Counted from the stretch's first letter, positions 1 to 7,539 are shown. The stretch: 24,795 bases of DNA from Solidesulfovibrio magneticus (GCA_002482565.1 DLGG01000033.1:1-24795), one strand, 5' to 3'. Numbers and translations: made by a program. The notes: generated by a model not told the origin, from the letters alone.

Positions 1-488
1 GACGCCCGGGGCGGGGCCGCGTCGGCGGCCGCCCGGCGCAGGGCGCTTAGAAACCCGTCCGGGTCGGCTGGGCTGGCCACCAGGGCATAGCCCAGGCGCG
101 TGGGCACGTAGACGGCCCGGGCCTTGTCCGTGACGAAGACCAGGGCCTTTTCGCCGCCGGTCAGCCGGTACCAGCCGGCCGCCAGCCCCGGCAGGCCCAC
201 GCCGTTGGTACGCCACATCAGCCCCTTGGGGCCGCCCTGGCCGAGGTCCAGGCGATACGCGCCGGCCACGTCCACGTCGGCAAGCGGGATGTCGCGGCCG
301 TAGAAGCCGCCCTTGGCCGAAAGCACGCCGCCGGAAACGGCGATGCGCGCCGAGGCCGCGCCCTGGATCATGTGGGTGATAAAAAAGAACAGTCCCACCC
401 ACAGCACCAACATGCCCCCGAACAGCGCTGTCAACCAGCCGGTCTTGAGCGCCGCCGGGGCCAGCGGAAACACCTGCCCCCACTCCAT
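1..488 (-). CDS. Membrane-anchored PH-like domain protein (partial, 3' end outside window)
   Basis: An open frame runs from an ATG at 488 down to the window edge without a stop, giving at least 162 residues. An AAAGGAG ribosome-binding site sits about 7 nt upstream of the ATG. Residues 20-41 form one strong hydrophobic segment. The rest looks like a soluble beta-rich domain with the motif RTNGVGLPGLAAGWYRL near residues 93-109, followed by GEKALVFVTD. That pattern (RT-x-G-x-GLPG-x-x-x-GW, then a 'valuable in VTD' strand) resembles bacterial PH-like domains found in small membrane proteins of unknown role. The gene is divergent from the EamA transporter. The family assignment is from motif memory only, and the function is unknown. 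Confidence 0.6.
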   Translation of the reverse strand, partial: MEWGQVFPLAPAALKTGWLTALFGGMLVLWVGLFFFITHMIQGAASARIAVSGGVLSAKGGFYGRDIPLADVDVAGAYRLDLGQGGPKGLMWRTNGVGLPGLAAGWYRLTGGEKALVFVTDKARAVYVPTRLGYALVASPADPDGFLSALRRAAADAAPPRA

Positions 489-667
489 GCCGTTCTCCTT
501 TGGCGGCCGGATCATCCGAGCGGCCGCTGAAGTCCCTTGCCCTTGCCCCCCGGCCTCTGTACCGTGCCCGGCACGCGCCCCGGGCGGCCGGGCGTCATCA
601 TGCACGGCGGGCCGTGTTTTGCCCGCACGGCCATGGTGCGGCCGAAACCAGCCATATCCATGGATGC

Positions 668-684
668 GTTTACAGCGTGCAAAC
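668..684. promoter_or_regulatory. 17-bp imperfect palindrome, possible operator
   Basis: The sequence GTTTACAGCGTGCAAAC has 7-nt arms with one mismatch around a GCG centre. It lies in the 227-bp gap between the divergent PH-like gene and the EamA transporter, about 30 nt before the transporter start. Its size and symmetry fit a dimeric repressor site. No regulator gene is adjacent and no convincing -35/-10 pair was found, so this is a weak call. Confidence 0.25.
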
Positions 685-715
685 ATGACTGACGGTATGT
701 TTGCCATTGGGCACT

Positions 716-1582
716 ATGCACTGGTTCTGGCTTTCCCTCACCACCGCCGCCACCCAGGCGGTCAAGGACACCTTCCTTAAATCCGCCATGGGCCGGACCG
801 ATCCGACCTTGGCCATGTTTCTCTACAGCGCCGGCGCGGCCATGTTCCTGTGGCTTTTTGCCGCGCCTTCGGCCGAGGTCGTCCTGGCTCCGTCCTTCTG
901 GCCGCTTTTAGCCCTTGGCGGGGGGCTTGGCGGCCTGACCTACTGGCTCTACGGCCTGGCCCTGTCGCGCGGGGATTTGTCGCTGACCCTGCCCATGCTG
1001 GCCTTCACGCCGCTTTTTCTGCTCATCACCTCTCCCATAACCCTGGGGGAGTTCCCGCGTCCAGGCGGACTTGTCGGCATCGCCCTGGTGGTCGTCGGCG
1101 CTTATGTCTTAAATCTCCGGGAGCGCCGCCACGGGCTGCTTGGCCCGGTGCGGGCGCTTTTCACCAACGCCGGCTCGCGGCTGATGCTGGCCGTGGCCGT
1201 GGTCTGGAGCATCGGGGCCAACATCGACAAGCTGGGCCTGCAAGCCTCGTCCCCGGCGCTGTGGGGGGCCAGCGTCTACACGGCTACGGCCCTGGGGCTG
1301 ATCCCGTTTCTGGGGCGTTCGCTGCGGCGCACCCTGGCCGCTTTGCCGGGCTTTCCCTGGGCCATCCTCACGGCCGGCTGCCTGGAAGCCATCGGCCTTT
1401 TTTGCCAGATGCACGCCCTGCCGCTGACGCAAGTGTCCTACGTCATCGCCGTCAAGCGCCTGAGCATCATTTTCGGCGTGCTCCTGGGCGCGGCGGTCTT
1501 TCGCGAGCCCGACCTGGCCCACCGTCTGCCCGGCGCGGCGGTGATGGTGGCGGGCGTTTTCTTTATCGCGGTTTTCGGATAA
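716..1582 (+). CDS. EamA/DMT-family membrane transporter
   Basis: This 288-residue protein is mostly hydrophobic, with about ten predicted membrane segments in two halves, as expected for the drug/metabolite transporter superfamily (EamA family, usually near 290-300 residues). The N-terminus MHWFWLSLTTAATQAVKDT and the second-half segment ending VAGVFFIAVFG fit the duplicated EamA fold. The start is taken at ATG 716; a TTG at 701 in the same frame would add five residues, and neither has a strong ribosome-binding site. It lies 35 bp upstream of a PaaK-like ligase on the same strand and probably shares its transcript. The substrate cannot be told from sequence; EamA members export or import amino acids, nucleosides or other small metabolites. 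Confidence 0.8.
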   Translation: MHWFWLSLTTAATQAVKDTFLKSAMGRTDPTLAMFLYSAGAAMFLWLFAAPSAEVVLAPSFWPLLALGGGLGGLTYWLYGLALSRGDLSLTLPMLAFTPLFLLITSPITLGEFPRPGGLVGIALVVVGAYVLNLRERRHGLLGPVRALFTNAGSRLMLAVAVVWSIGANIDKLGLQASSPALWGASVYTATALGLIPFLGRSLRRTLAALPGFPWAILTAGCLEAIGLFCQMHALPLTQVSYVIAVKRLSIIFGVLLGAAVFREPDLAHRLPGAAVMVAGVFFIAVFG

Positions 1583-1617
1583 AAGCCCCCACCGATCCCG
1601 CCCACTCGGAGCCGTCC

Positions 1618-2919
1618 ATGTCTGCATACCGTTTTTTGCCCGATCTTTCCGCCGAGGCCATCGCCGACATCCAGGCCGCCGGCCTTAACTGGACCTGCCG
1701 CCACGCCTTCGCCGGCAGCCCGGTCTACCGGGAACGCCTGGCCGAGGCCGGCTACGAGCCCGGCCAGGAACTGACCCTGGACGACCTGACCAGCCTGCCG
1801 CTGACCACCGTCGAGGACCTGCGCCAGGGCTATCCGCTGCCGCTTCTCTCCGTGCCCGAGACCGAGGTGGTGCGCATCCACGCCTCGTCCGGCACCACCG
1901 GCAAGCGCAAGATTTTGGCCTACACCCAGCGCGACATCGACACCTGGAAAGAGATGTTCGCCCGCTGCTACGAGCTGGCCGGCCTGACCACCCTGGACCG
2001 GGTGCAGATCGCCGTGGGCTATGGCCTGTGGACGGCCGGGGCCGGCTTTCAGCTGGGCTGCGAGCATTTCGGGGCCATGGCCCTGCCTGTGGGGCCGGGC
2101 AACATGGAGATCCATCTCCAGTTGCTCGAAGACATGGGCTCCACCTGCCTGTGTTCCACCGCCTCCATGGCCCTGCTTTTGGCGGAAGAAGTCCACAAGC
2201 GCGACCTGCGCAAGCGCGTGAAGCTGCGCAAGGTGATTTTCGGGGCCGAGACCCACACCGACAAGATGCGGCGGCGTTTCGAGAAGTGGCTGGGCATCGA
2301 GGAGAGCTTCGACATCACCGGCATGACCGAACTCTACGGCCCGGGCGCGGGCCTGGAGTGCACGGCCCATCAGGGCATCCACTACTGGGCCGACAAGTTC
2401 ATCCTGGAAGTCCTGGACCCGGTGACCCTGACCCCGGTGGCCCCGGGCGAGGTGGGCGAGATGGTGGTCACTTCGCTGTGCAAGGAGGCCGCGCCGCTGA
2501 TTCGCTACCGCACCCGCGACCTCACCCGCCAGCTGCCCGAGCCGTGCCCGTGCGGCCTGTCCATGCCGCGCCACGACCGCATCCTGGGCCGTTCCGACGA
2601 CATGTTCGTGTTCCGCGGGGTCAACATCTACCCCGGCCAGATCGCCAGCGTGCTGGAGCATTTCAAGGACGTGGACAGCGAGTTCCAGATTCGCCTGCTG
2701 CGCCGCGACGGCCGCGACCAGATGGTGGTCAAGGTGGAGCGCAAGCCCGGCGCCGGGCCGGAGCTGGACCAGAACCTGTCCGAGGCCATTTCCATCGAGT
2801 TGCGCAAGCATCTTTTCGTGCGCGGCTGGGTGGAGATCATGGCCCCGGGCACGCTGCCGCGCACCTTTGGCAAGACCAAGCGCGTGGTGGACGACCGCAA
2901 CGGCATCGAGGAAGAATAG
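1618..2919 (+). CDS. PaaK-like phenylacetate-CoA ligase family protein (adenylate-forming)
   Basis: This 433-residue protein has the length and layout of phenylacetate-CoA ligases, which adenylate an aryl or acyl carboxylate with ATP and transfer it to CoA. The AMP-binding loop is at residues 89-96 (ASSGTTGK). Other motifs are MTELYGPGAG at 236-245, YRTRDLT at 297-303 and the C-terminal hinge and lysine region RTFGKTKR at 415-422. A CPCG pair at 310-313 is also typical of the family. The frame is open upstream inside the transporter gene, but the ATG at 1618 starts a typical N-terminus and has GGAG about 7 nt before it. No other phenylacetate catabolism genes are nearby, so the true substrate is open; indoleacetate or another arylacetate is possible in anaerobes. 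Confidence 0.85.
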   Translation: MSAYRFLPDLSAEAIADIQAAGLNWTCRHAFAGSPVYRERLAEAGYEPGQELTLDDLTSLPLTTVEDLRQGYPLPLLSVPETEVVRIHASSGTTGKRKILAYTQRDIDTWKEMFARCYELAGLTTLDRVQIAVGYGLWTAGAGFQLGCEHFGAMALPVGPGNMEIHLQLLEDMGSTCLCSTASMALLLAEEVHKRDLRKRVKLRKVIFGAETHTDKMRRRFEKWLGIEESFDITGMTELYGPGAGLECTAHQGIHYWADKFILEVLDPVTLTPVAPGEVGEMVVTSLCKEAAPLIRYRTRDLTRQLPEPCPCGLSMPRHDRILGRSDDMFVFRGVNIYPGQIASVLEHFKDVDSEFQIRLLRRDGRDQMVVKVERKPGAGPELDQNLSEAISIELRKHLFVRGWVEIMAPGTLPRTFGKTKRVVDDRNGIEEE

Positions 2920-2952
2920 CCGGCCGGCCTGGCTGGCCCGCGTCATTTTCCC

Positions 2953-2985
2953 AAGCCCCTGTCGCTGATCGCGACAGGGGCTTTT
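2953..2985 (+). terminator. Rho-independent terminator after the PaaK-like gene
   Basis: A perfect 13-bp stem (AAGCCCCTGTCGC paired with GCGACAGGGGCTT) with a 5-nt loop, followed by a short T run, starts 33 nt after the ligase stop codon. It should end the transporter-ligase transcript. Confidence 0.85.
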
Positions 2986-3387
2986 GGCGTTCGCCGCCCC
3001 TGAGGCGGCCAGGCGGCTCGTGGGCTTTCGGCCATGGTGCAAGGGGGGGGCGGCATGCCGTGCCGCCCTGGCCGTCCTGACTGGCCGGCCCCAGTCGCCG
3101 ACGACCGCCGACGCGTCGGTGACGCGTCGGGCACTGCCGGCGATATTTGCCTTTTGCGGCTTTTCCTTGTGGCCAAGCCCGCCTGCGTGCTAGCTTCCAT
3201 CCAAAACCATTTCCGCATCCGCCAGCAATGGCCGGCCAAGAGCGGCTGGATGGCTGTTGCGCCCAGGATGCCGGGCCGTGCGGAAACGGATATGGTGCGA
3301 GGGATGCAGCGCGAAACGGCGTTGTTGTGACGCTAGGTCGTTCATTGGCTTGGCCGTGCGCGGCCGAGAATCGACAAGGAGCGGATC
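2986..3387. other. Intergenic region upstream of the flavodiiron gene
   Basis: About 400 bp lie between the ligase terminator and the flavodiiron start. Short open frames here have no ribosome-binding sites or recognisable motifs. At 3108-3130 there is a palindrome with arms CCGACGCGT and ACGCGTCGG around a 5-nt loop, which is also a tandem repeat of GACGCGTCGG. It could be a regulator site for the downstream gene, about 260 bp before its start. No convincing sigma-70 or sigma-54 promoter was recognised. Confidence 0.4.
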
Positions 3388-4578
3388 ATGCACAAAAAAT
3401 TGATGGCCCCGGGCGTTTATTGGCTCGGCGCGGTGGACTGGGACCGGCGGCTTTTCGACGACCTCGTGCCTCTGCCCGACGGCACCTCGTACAACGCCTA
3501 TCTCGTGCAGGGCACGGACAAGACGGCGCTTCTCGACGCCGTGGAGCCGGCCATGGCCGACACGCTGCTGTCCCAGCTGGCCGACGTGCCGCGCCTGGAC
3601 TACATCATCAGCCAACACGCCGAGCAGGACCATTCCGGGGCCATCGGCCTGTTGCTCGACCGCTATCCCGAAGCCAAGGTGCTGGCCACGGCCAAGGGCA
3701 AGGCCATGCTGCTTGATCTGCTGCAACTCCCCGAGGACCGGGTAGAGGCCGTGGCCGACGGAGACCGGCTGGAACTTGGCGGCAAGACGCTGACCTTTCT
3801 CCATCTGCCCTGGGTGCATTGGCCCGAGACCATGGCCAGCTATCTGGCCGAGGACCGCATCCTTTTCAGCTGCGACTTTTTTGGCTCCCACATCGCCGCC
3901 TCGGAGCTGTTCGTCACCGACCCGTGCCGGGTGCGCGAGGCAGCCAAGCGCTATTTCGCCGAGATCATGGCCCCGTTTCGGCCCATGATCGAAAAGAACC
4001 TGGACAAGCTGGCCGGCCTGCCCATGGCCATGATCGCCCCCAGCCACGGCCAGGTCTACGACAAGCCCGACTGGATCGTGGCCGCCACCCGGCAGTGGGC
4101 CACGGCTGCGCCGGCCAATCTGGTGGCCTTGCCCTTCGTGTCCATGCACGGCAGCACCCGGCGCATGGTCGAGCATCTCACAGCCGCCTTGGTGGCCAGG
4201 GGGACGGCGGTGGAACTGTTCAACCTGGCCGTGGCCGACGTCGGCAAGCTGGCCATGGCCCTGCTCGACGCCGGAACCATCGTGGTCGGCGCGCCCACGG
4301 TCCTGGCCGGGCCGCATCCCCTGGCCGCCCATGCCGCCTTTTTGGCCAACGCCCTGCGGCCCAAGGCCAAGTTCCTGTCCATCATCGGCTCGTATGGCTG
4401 GGGCGGGCGCACGGTGGAGGTCCTGGCCGGCATGGTCCCCAACATCAAGGCCGAGGTGCTGGAGCCGGTCCTGTGCAAGGGCCTGCCCACCCCGGAGACC
4501 TATGCCGCCCTGGACCGGCTGGCCGAGGCCATCGTGGCCGGCCACGCCGCCCAGGGCTTTGCGGCCCGGGCGGAGTGA
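3388..4578 (+). CDS. Flavodiiron protein (FprA/Roo-type A-type flavoprotein)
   Basis: This 396-residue protein has an N-terminal metallo-beta-lactamase-like diiron domain and a C-terminal flavodoxin domain, the core layout of flavodiiron oxygen/NO reductases. Putative iron ligands are His77, Glu79 and Asp81 (in HAEQDH), His144 (VHWPET), Asp163 (CDFFGSH) and His220 (PSHGQ), so the full set appears present. The flavodoxin FMN loop is around SMHGSTRRM near residues 256-264. There is no rubredoxin domain, so an external rubredoxin would deliver electrons. Such enzymes reduce O2 to water or NO to N2O in the cytoplasm of anaerobes. The AAGGAG site at 3376-3381, 6 nt before the ATG, fixes the start. 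Because D. gigas-type rubredoxin:oxygen oxidoreductase has paralogues, no symbol is given. Confidence 0.9.
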   Translation: MHKKLMAPGVYWLGAVDWDRRLFDDLVPLPDGTSYNAYLVQGTDKTALLDAVEPAMADTLLSQLADVPRLDYIISQHAEQDHSGAIGLLLDRYPEAKVLATAKGKAMLLDLLQLPEDRVEAVADGDRLELGGKTLTFLHLPWVHWPETMASYLAEDRILFSCDFFGSHIAASELFVTDPCRVREAAKRYFAEIMAPFRPMIEKNLDKLAGLPMAMIAPSHGQVYDKPDWIVAATRQWATAAPANLVALPFVSMHGSTRRMVEHLTAALVARGTAVELFNLAVADVGKLAMALLDAGTIVVGAPTVLAGPHPLAAHAAFLANALRPKAKFLSIIGSYGWGGRTVEVLAGMVPNIKAEVLEPVLCKGLPTPETYAALDRLAEAIVAGHAAQGFAARAE

Positions 4579-4583
4579 GCCTG

Positions 4584-4723
4584 GGCCGGCGCGCCATGTC
4601 GACAGGCTCCGGTATCCGTTCAGGGAGGCGCGGCCGGGCGGAGTGATGATTGGGCCGGCTCGGGGGGCTTGCCCGGGCCGGCCGGCGGTCGGCCGTCAAG
4701 CGGCCGGGAAGAGTTCCGGGAAA
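4584..4723. repeat. 140-bp direct repeat, copy A (3' side of fic)
   Basis: An ungapped alignment at an offset of 1530 bp matches 6114-6253 at 128 of 140 positions by hand count (about 91%). The copy begins 6 nt after the flavodiiron stop codon and includes the last eight codons and stop of fic (4696-4723). Together with copy B it brackets fic and its upstream region. No transposase, terminal inverted repeats or target duplication were seen, so it is called a repeat rather than a mobile element. Confidence 0.9.
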
Positions 4724-5877
4724 ACAATGTCCAGGGCGCGGGTCGGGACGTGCAGACGGACCGGCCCCTTGGGCGTGTCCGAGGCCAGGATGCCGTCAGC
4801 CAGGCAGTCGGCCAGAAGGGCGCGGGCCGTGCGTTCCTTGAGGCCCGTGAAACGGGGCGCGTCTCCCCGGGCGATCTGGCCGTGGGCCACCACCTGGGCC
4901 AGCAGGTCCGCCGTCTGGGGACGCAGCCCGGCCCGGGCGACATAGACGGCCAGGCGTCCGGTCAGGTTGTCGAGGTCAAACAGGCCGGTCATGAAGGTGA
5001 TCTGATCCAGGCAGACCCGCAGAAACCAGGCGATGAATTCGTTGAGGGCGCGTAGCGACAGGCTGCCGCGCCCGTCATAGTCGCTCTGGCGCGGCGTGTC
5101 GGCCGCGTCCAGCATCCGCTTGTATTCCTGCCGGCTGTCCAAGCCCCGGGCCAAGCCTCGGGACACCGACCACAGGCCGAACGCGCCGATGCCGGCGGCT
5201 TGGGCCATGGCATGGCTCATGAGGCGGCTCACCCTGCCGTTGCCGTCAAGGAAGGGATGGATGAAGTTGAAGCGGTGGTGGGCGGCGGCCATGGCCACGA
5301 TGCGGCTGCCCGGGCCGAGTCGGGAAAAATCGTAGCGTTTGGCGAAATGGTCCATGAAGGCCGGCAGGACCTCTGGCGCGGGCGGGACATGGCGTCCCAC
5401 GGCCACGGTCTGCCCGGGTTCGCGCAACAGGCCGGGAATGAGGCGCAACGGACCGGGCGGGCCGGCGATGGTCAGCATGGCTTCGTCGGCGTCGCGGTAA
5501 AACTCCCGGTGGAGCCATTGGAGAAAGGCGAAGCTGGCCGGTTCGGGGAGGGTTCCGGCGGCGAATTGGCGGTCGATTTCGCGTTGCACGCGGATGTGCG
5601 CCCGGGCTTCGAGCTGGAGATTTCGGCGCTGCCCGTCCGGGGCGATGTCGTCGGCCAGGGCGCGCTCAATATCGCGGGGCGTGGTGTTGTGGCCTTCGAT
5701 CAGGTTGGAATAGTAGCAGTTCATAAGCCGCACCAGTTCGGCCAGACTGGCCCCGGTGCGGGGATGCAGGCGGCCGGCCAGACGGCTGGCGGCGGCAGCC
5801 ACGTCGGCGGTGAGATCCAGGATTTCCGGGGTGAACTGCTCCGGCAGGAGCGGTTCCATGCGATTGATGCTTTCCAT
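4696..5877 (-). CDS. Class II Fic-domain AMP-transferase with C-terminal winged-helix
   Basis: The protein has 393 residues from the ATG at 5877, which has AGGA 8 nt upstream; an ATG at 5898 would add seven residues. The Fic core motif HPFLDGNGR is at residues 207-215 and is intact, so transfer of AMP (or another nucleotide) to a target hydroxyl is expected. An N-terminal SNLIEG motif (residues 57-62) matches the inhibitory (S/T)xxxE(G/N) helix, which marks self-inhibited class II Fic proteins with no separate antitoxin. The last 80 or so residues look like a winged helix-turn-helix. The gene converges on the flavodiiron gene and has a promoter/operator-like region upstream. Its final codons lie inside a 140-bp repeat. 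The target protein cannot be inferred. Confidence 0.9.
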   Translation of the reverse strand: MESINRMEPLLPEQFTPEILDLTADVAAAASRLAGRLHPRTGASLAELVRLMNCYYSNLIEGHNTTPRDIERALADDIAPDGQRRNLQLEARAHIRVQREIDRQFAAGTLPEPASFAFLQWLHREFYRDADEAMLTIAGPPGPLRLIPGLLREPGQTVAVGRHVPPAPEVLPAFMDHFAKRYDFSRLGPGSRIVAMAAAHHRFNFIHPFLDGNGRVSRLMSHAMAQAAGIGAFGLWSVSRGLARGLDSRQEYKRMLDAADTPRQSDYDGRGSLSLRALNEFIAWFLRVCLDQITFMTGLFDLDNLTGRLAVYVARAGLRPQTADLLAQVVAHGQIARGDAPRFTGLKERTARALLADCLADGILASDTPKGPVRLHVPTRALDIVFPELFPAA

Positions 5878-5924
5878 GCGCGATGTCCTGCCGATCATTC
5901 GTGTTGCCTAACCACTTTCAATAT

Positions 5925-5974
5925 TGTCAAAAAATGGATGAATCGGCAATGGGTTTGCCGATTTTGTTGCCGAT
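5925..5974 (-). promoter_or_regulatory. Putative fic promoter -35 box and palindromic operator
   Basis: On the minus strand a perfect TTGACA lies at 5930-5925, but the hexamer 17 nt further on (GCAACA) is a poor -10 box. Just upstream of it, at 5941-5963, is a perfect inverted repeat AATCGGCAA-tgggt-TTGCCGATT, with a third half-site TTGCCGAT at 5967-5974, 12 bp from the second. This arrangement of three identical half-sites next to a -35 box suggests a regulator binding site. The C-terminal winged helix of the Fic protein makes autoregulation a reasonable guess. Confidence 0.45.
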
Positions 5975-6066
5975 CTTGGGACGGCGTGCAACAGCTTGAA
6001 AAGATGCGAGAAATGAGATTTTTCCACAGTCGGGGCCGCCGATCTGGTCTTTGTCTGGGCCATTGG

Positions 6067-6100
6067 CCCGGTCCGCGCCGCTCAGGGGGCGCGGACCGGG
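6067..6100. other. GC-rich hairpin between fic promoter region and repeat copy B
   Basis: A perfect 13-bp inverted repeat (CCCGGTCCGCGCC and GGCGCGGACCGGG) surrounds an 8-nt loop. It has no T run on either strand. It could terminate read-through from the Nif11 unit before the fic promoter, or mark the end of an inserted segment. The 5878-6113 stretch holds no credible gene. Confidence 0.5.
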
Positions 6101-6113
6101 TGGCCTGACGATT

Positions 6114-6253
6114 GGCCGGCACGCCATGTCGATGGGCTCCGGCATCCGTTCAGGGAGGCGCGGCCGAGCGGAGTGATGATTGGGCCGGCTCGGGGGACTT
6201 GCCCTGGCCGGTCGGCTCTCGGCCGTCAGGTGGCCGGGAAGAGTTCCGGGAAA
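6114..6253. repeat. 140-bp direct repeat, copy B (5' side of fic)
   Basis: This is the partner of copy A at 4584-4723 (12 mismatches, no gaps). Read on the minus strand it carries a copy of the last eight fic codons, FPELFPAT plus stop, detached from any Fic domain. The membrane-protein pseudogene reads into its end at 6253 in a different frame. This copy is therefore either a scar of a lost second fic-like gene or one end of a fic-carrying segment. Confidence 0.9.
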
Positions 6254-6541
6254 GGGGAGCGGCCTCGTCGAGACCGTTGAGCAGCCGGGCCATGGAGATG
6301 ATGGCGTCGGTTTCCTTGCGGGTGTCGTCTTGGACGTTGATGAAATTGACGAGCAAGGTGACCAGCGCCATGCTCAGGAAGATGGAATAGAGGGAAATAA
6401 ACAGGCTGTAGTTGGAGATGGTTTCGGACAGGTTCTGGATGGGCGGCGCGTTTCGTCGGTAGGCCACGACGAGAAGGCCAGCGTCAGCAGGACAAGCCGG
6501 ACGAGAACGCCGCATTCGCTGTACCAGAACAGGTTGTCCAT
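6150..6541 (-). pseudogene. Frameshifted small two-segment membrane protein
   Basis: An ATG at 6541, with CGGAG just upstream and 12 nt after the DUF1847 stop, begins MDNLFWYSECGVLVRLVLLT, but this frame stops early. Around 6462-6484 the coding signal moves to another frame (VVAYRRNAPPIQNLSETI onward), consistent with a loss of one base or gain of two. The shifted frame continues with a strong membrane segment (YSLFISLYSIFLSMALVTLL) and a soluble tail (NVQDDTRKETDAIISMARLL). At 6253 it enters repeat copy B and reads nonsense until a stop at 6150, so the native C-terminus also seems lost. A base-calling error could explain the frameshift but not the lost end. The family is not recognised. Confidence 0.65.
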
Positions 6542-6553
6542 GGGGTGCTCCGT

Positions 6554-7252
6554 TTAAGGCAGCGGATTTTTGAGATACCGGTAGTAGGTGTCGTACTGGT
6601 AAATCGCGGCCAGGGGATTGTGGCCGAGCACCCGGTCCTTGACGGCCAGCACCGTGCCCATGGCTTCGGCGTGCTTGAAAAACAGCGAATCGTGGCCCAC
6701 GCACAGCCCGAGCAGCACGTTGAAGTCCGTGCGCGCCTCGTTGAGCGCCAGGGCCTGGAACACCGGGTTGCACATGGTTTCGTGGGCGGCGGTGGGGTCC
6801 ACCTGATCGGCCGGGCTGATGCCCAAAAGCGCCTTGGCCTTGCCCCCGGCCTTGCAGCCCACCGAGGCCACGGCAAAGCCGTTGGTCGTGAGAATCTCGT
6901 GGACCACCCTGGCCTCGAACCGCAGGCCGATGCAAAAGGCCAGCCCGAGCCGTTGGTAGCCCATGCGCCGGGCGAACTCCACGATCTCGACAATGCGGGG
7001 CTTGACCGCCCGCACGGCGGCGTAGCCGCCTTCGCCTCCGGCGTAGCAGGCCGCTTCCTGGAGCGAGGCCTGCCTGGCGAAGGCGGCGCAGGCCCCCTCG
7101 GTCATGCAGGCAACCGACGCGCCGGCCAGATCGCGCAGCTTAAGCGACGGGCAATCGGCCGGGGCCTTGCCCTTGGCCGCCCGGCACCAGCGCTCGGACC
7201 AGTCGTAAGGGCACACGGCGCACTGGGGCAGCGGGGCTTGATTCTCGGCCAT
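6554..7252 (-). CDS. DUF1847 domain-containing cysteine-rich protein
   Basis: The product has 232 residues. The N-terminal motif CAVCPYDWSERWC (residues 11-23) followed by a second cysteine in ADCPSL, and a later FCIGLRFEA and GLCVGHDSLF, match the DUF1847 family of cysteine-rich putative metal-binding proteins common in anaerobes. Conserved cysteines could bind a metal or a cofactor; no biochemical role is established that I know of. It starts 3 nt after the stop of the Nif11-domain gene and is followed 12 nt later by the broken membrane gene, so the three were probably one transcript. Confidence 0.8.
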   Translation of the reverse strand: MAENQAPLPQCAVCPYDWSERWCRAAKGKAPADCPSLKLRDLAGASVACMTEGACAAFARQASLQEAACYAGGEGGYAAVRAVKPRIVEIVEFARRMGYQRLGLAFCIGLRFEARVVHEILTTNGFAVASVGCKAGGKAKALLGISPADQVDPTAAHETMCNPVFQALALNEARTDFNVLLGLCVGHDSLFFKHAEAMGTVLAVKDRVLGHNPLAAIYQYDTYYRYLKNPLP

Positions 7253-7255
7253 GGG

Positions 7256-7501
7256 TCAACTCCTTCGCAGCATGTCCCACCAGTTGCGGAATTCAAAAAA
7301 CCGCTCGGCCTCTTCCACGGTCTGGCATTTGACGTGGAGGGGATCGATCATCTCGTCGAATTCGGCGTCGGTGAAAAACAGTCCGGCTTCGCGAAGCGCC
7401 GCTTCGCGGGCGTCCTTGTCTTCGGCCATGTAGAGCTTCTTGCGCAGCTCCTTGTCGGTCTCGAAGCGCTCGTAAAGCCGGCGCACGTTGTCCATGGTCA
7501 T
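7256..7501 (-). CDS. Nif11-domain small protein
   Basis: The protein has 81 residues from the ATG at 7501, chosen because GGAGG lies 7 nt upstream. The N-terminal MDNVRRLYERFETDKELRKK matches the Nif11 domain, a short helical module of about 50 residues first seen near nitrogen-fixation genes and also used as a leader in some modified-peptide precursors. Here there is no Gly-Gly or Gly-Ala cleavage site followed by a Cys/Ser/Thr-rich core, and no modifying enzyme nearby, so a RiPP precursor role is unlikely. The C-terminal half (DEMIDPLHVKCQTVEEAERF) is charged and ends FFEFRNWWDML. It is close-coupled to the DUF1847 gene. Confidence 0.75.
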   Translation of the reverse strand: MTMDNVRRLYERFETDKELRKKLYMAEDKDAREAALREAGLFFTDAEFDEMIDPLHVKCQTVEEAERFFEFRNWWDMLRRS

Positions 7502-7539
7502 GGCAAGGCCTCCGCCGTGGCAACCATTGCAGGTTTGGG

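Noticed and set aside
850..1617. N-terminal extension of the PaaK-like ligase
   Set aside because: It is a shadow of the EamA transporter gene; the family N-terminus begins at 1618.
3110..3130. Tandem GACGCGTCGG as a CRISPR-like or satellite repeat
   Set aside because: Only two units are present, and it is better explained as a palindrome.
5900..6108. Possible small gene between fic and repeat copy B
   Set aside because: Short frames have no ribosome-binding site or family features; the stretch looks like promoter and hairpin sequence.
7256..7501. Nif11 protein as a RiPP precursor
   Set aside because: There is no leader cleavage motif with a core peptide, and no modification or export enzymes nearby.
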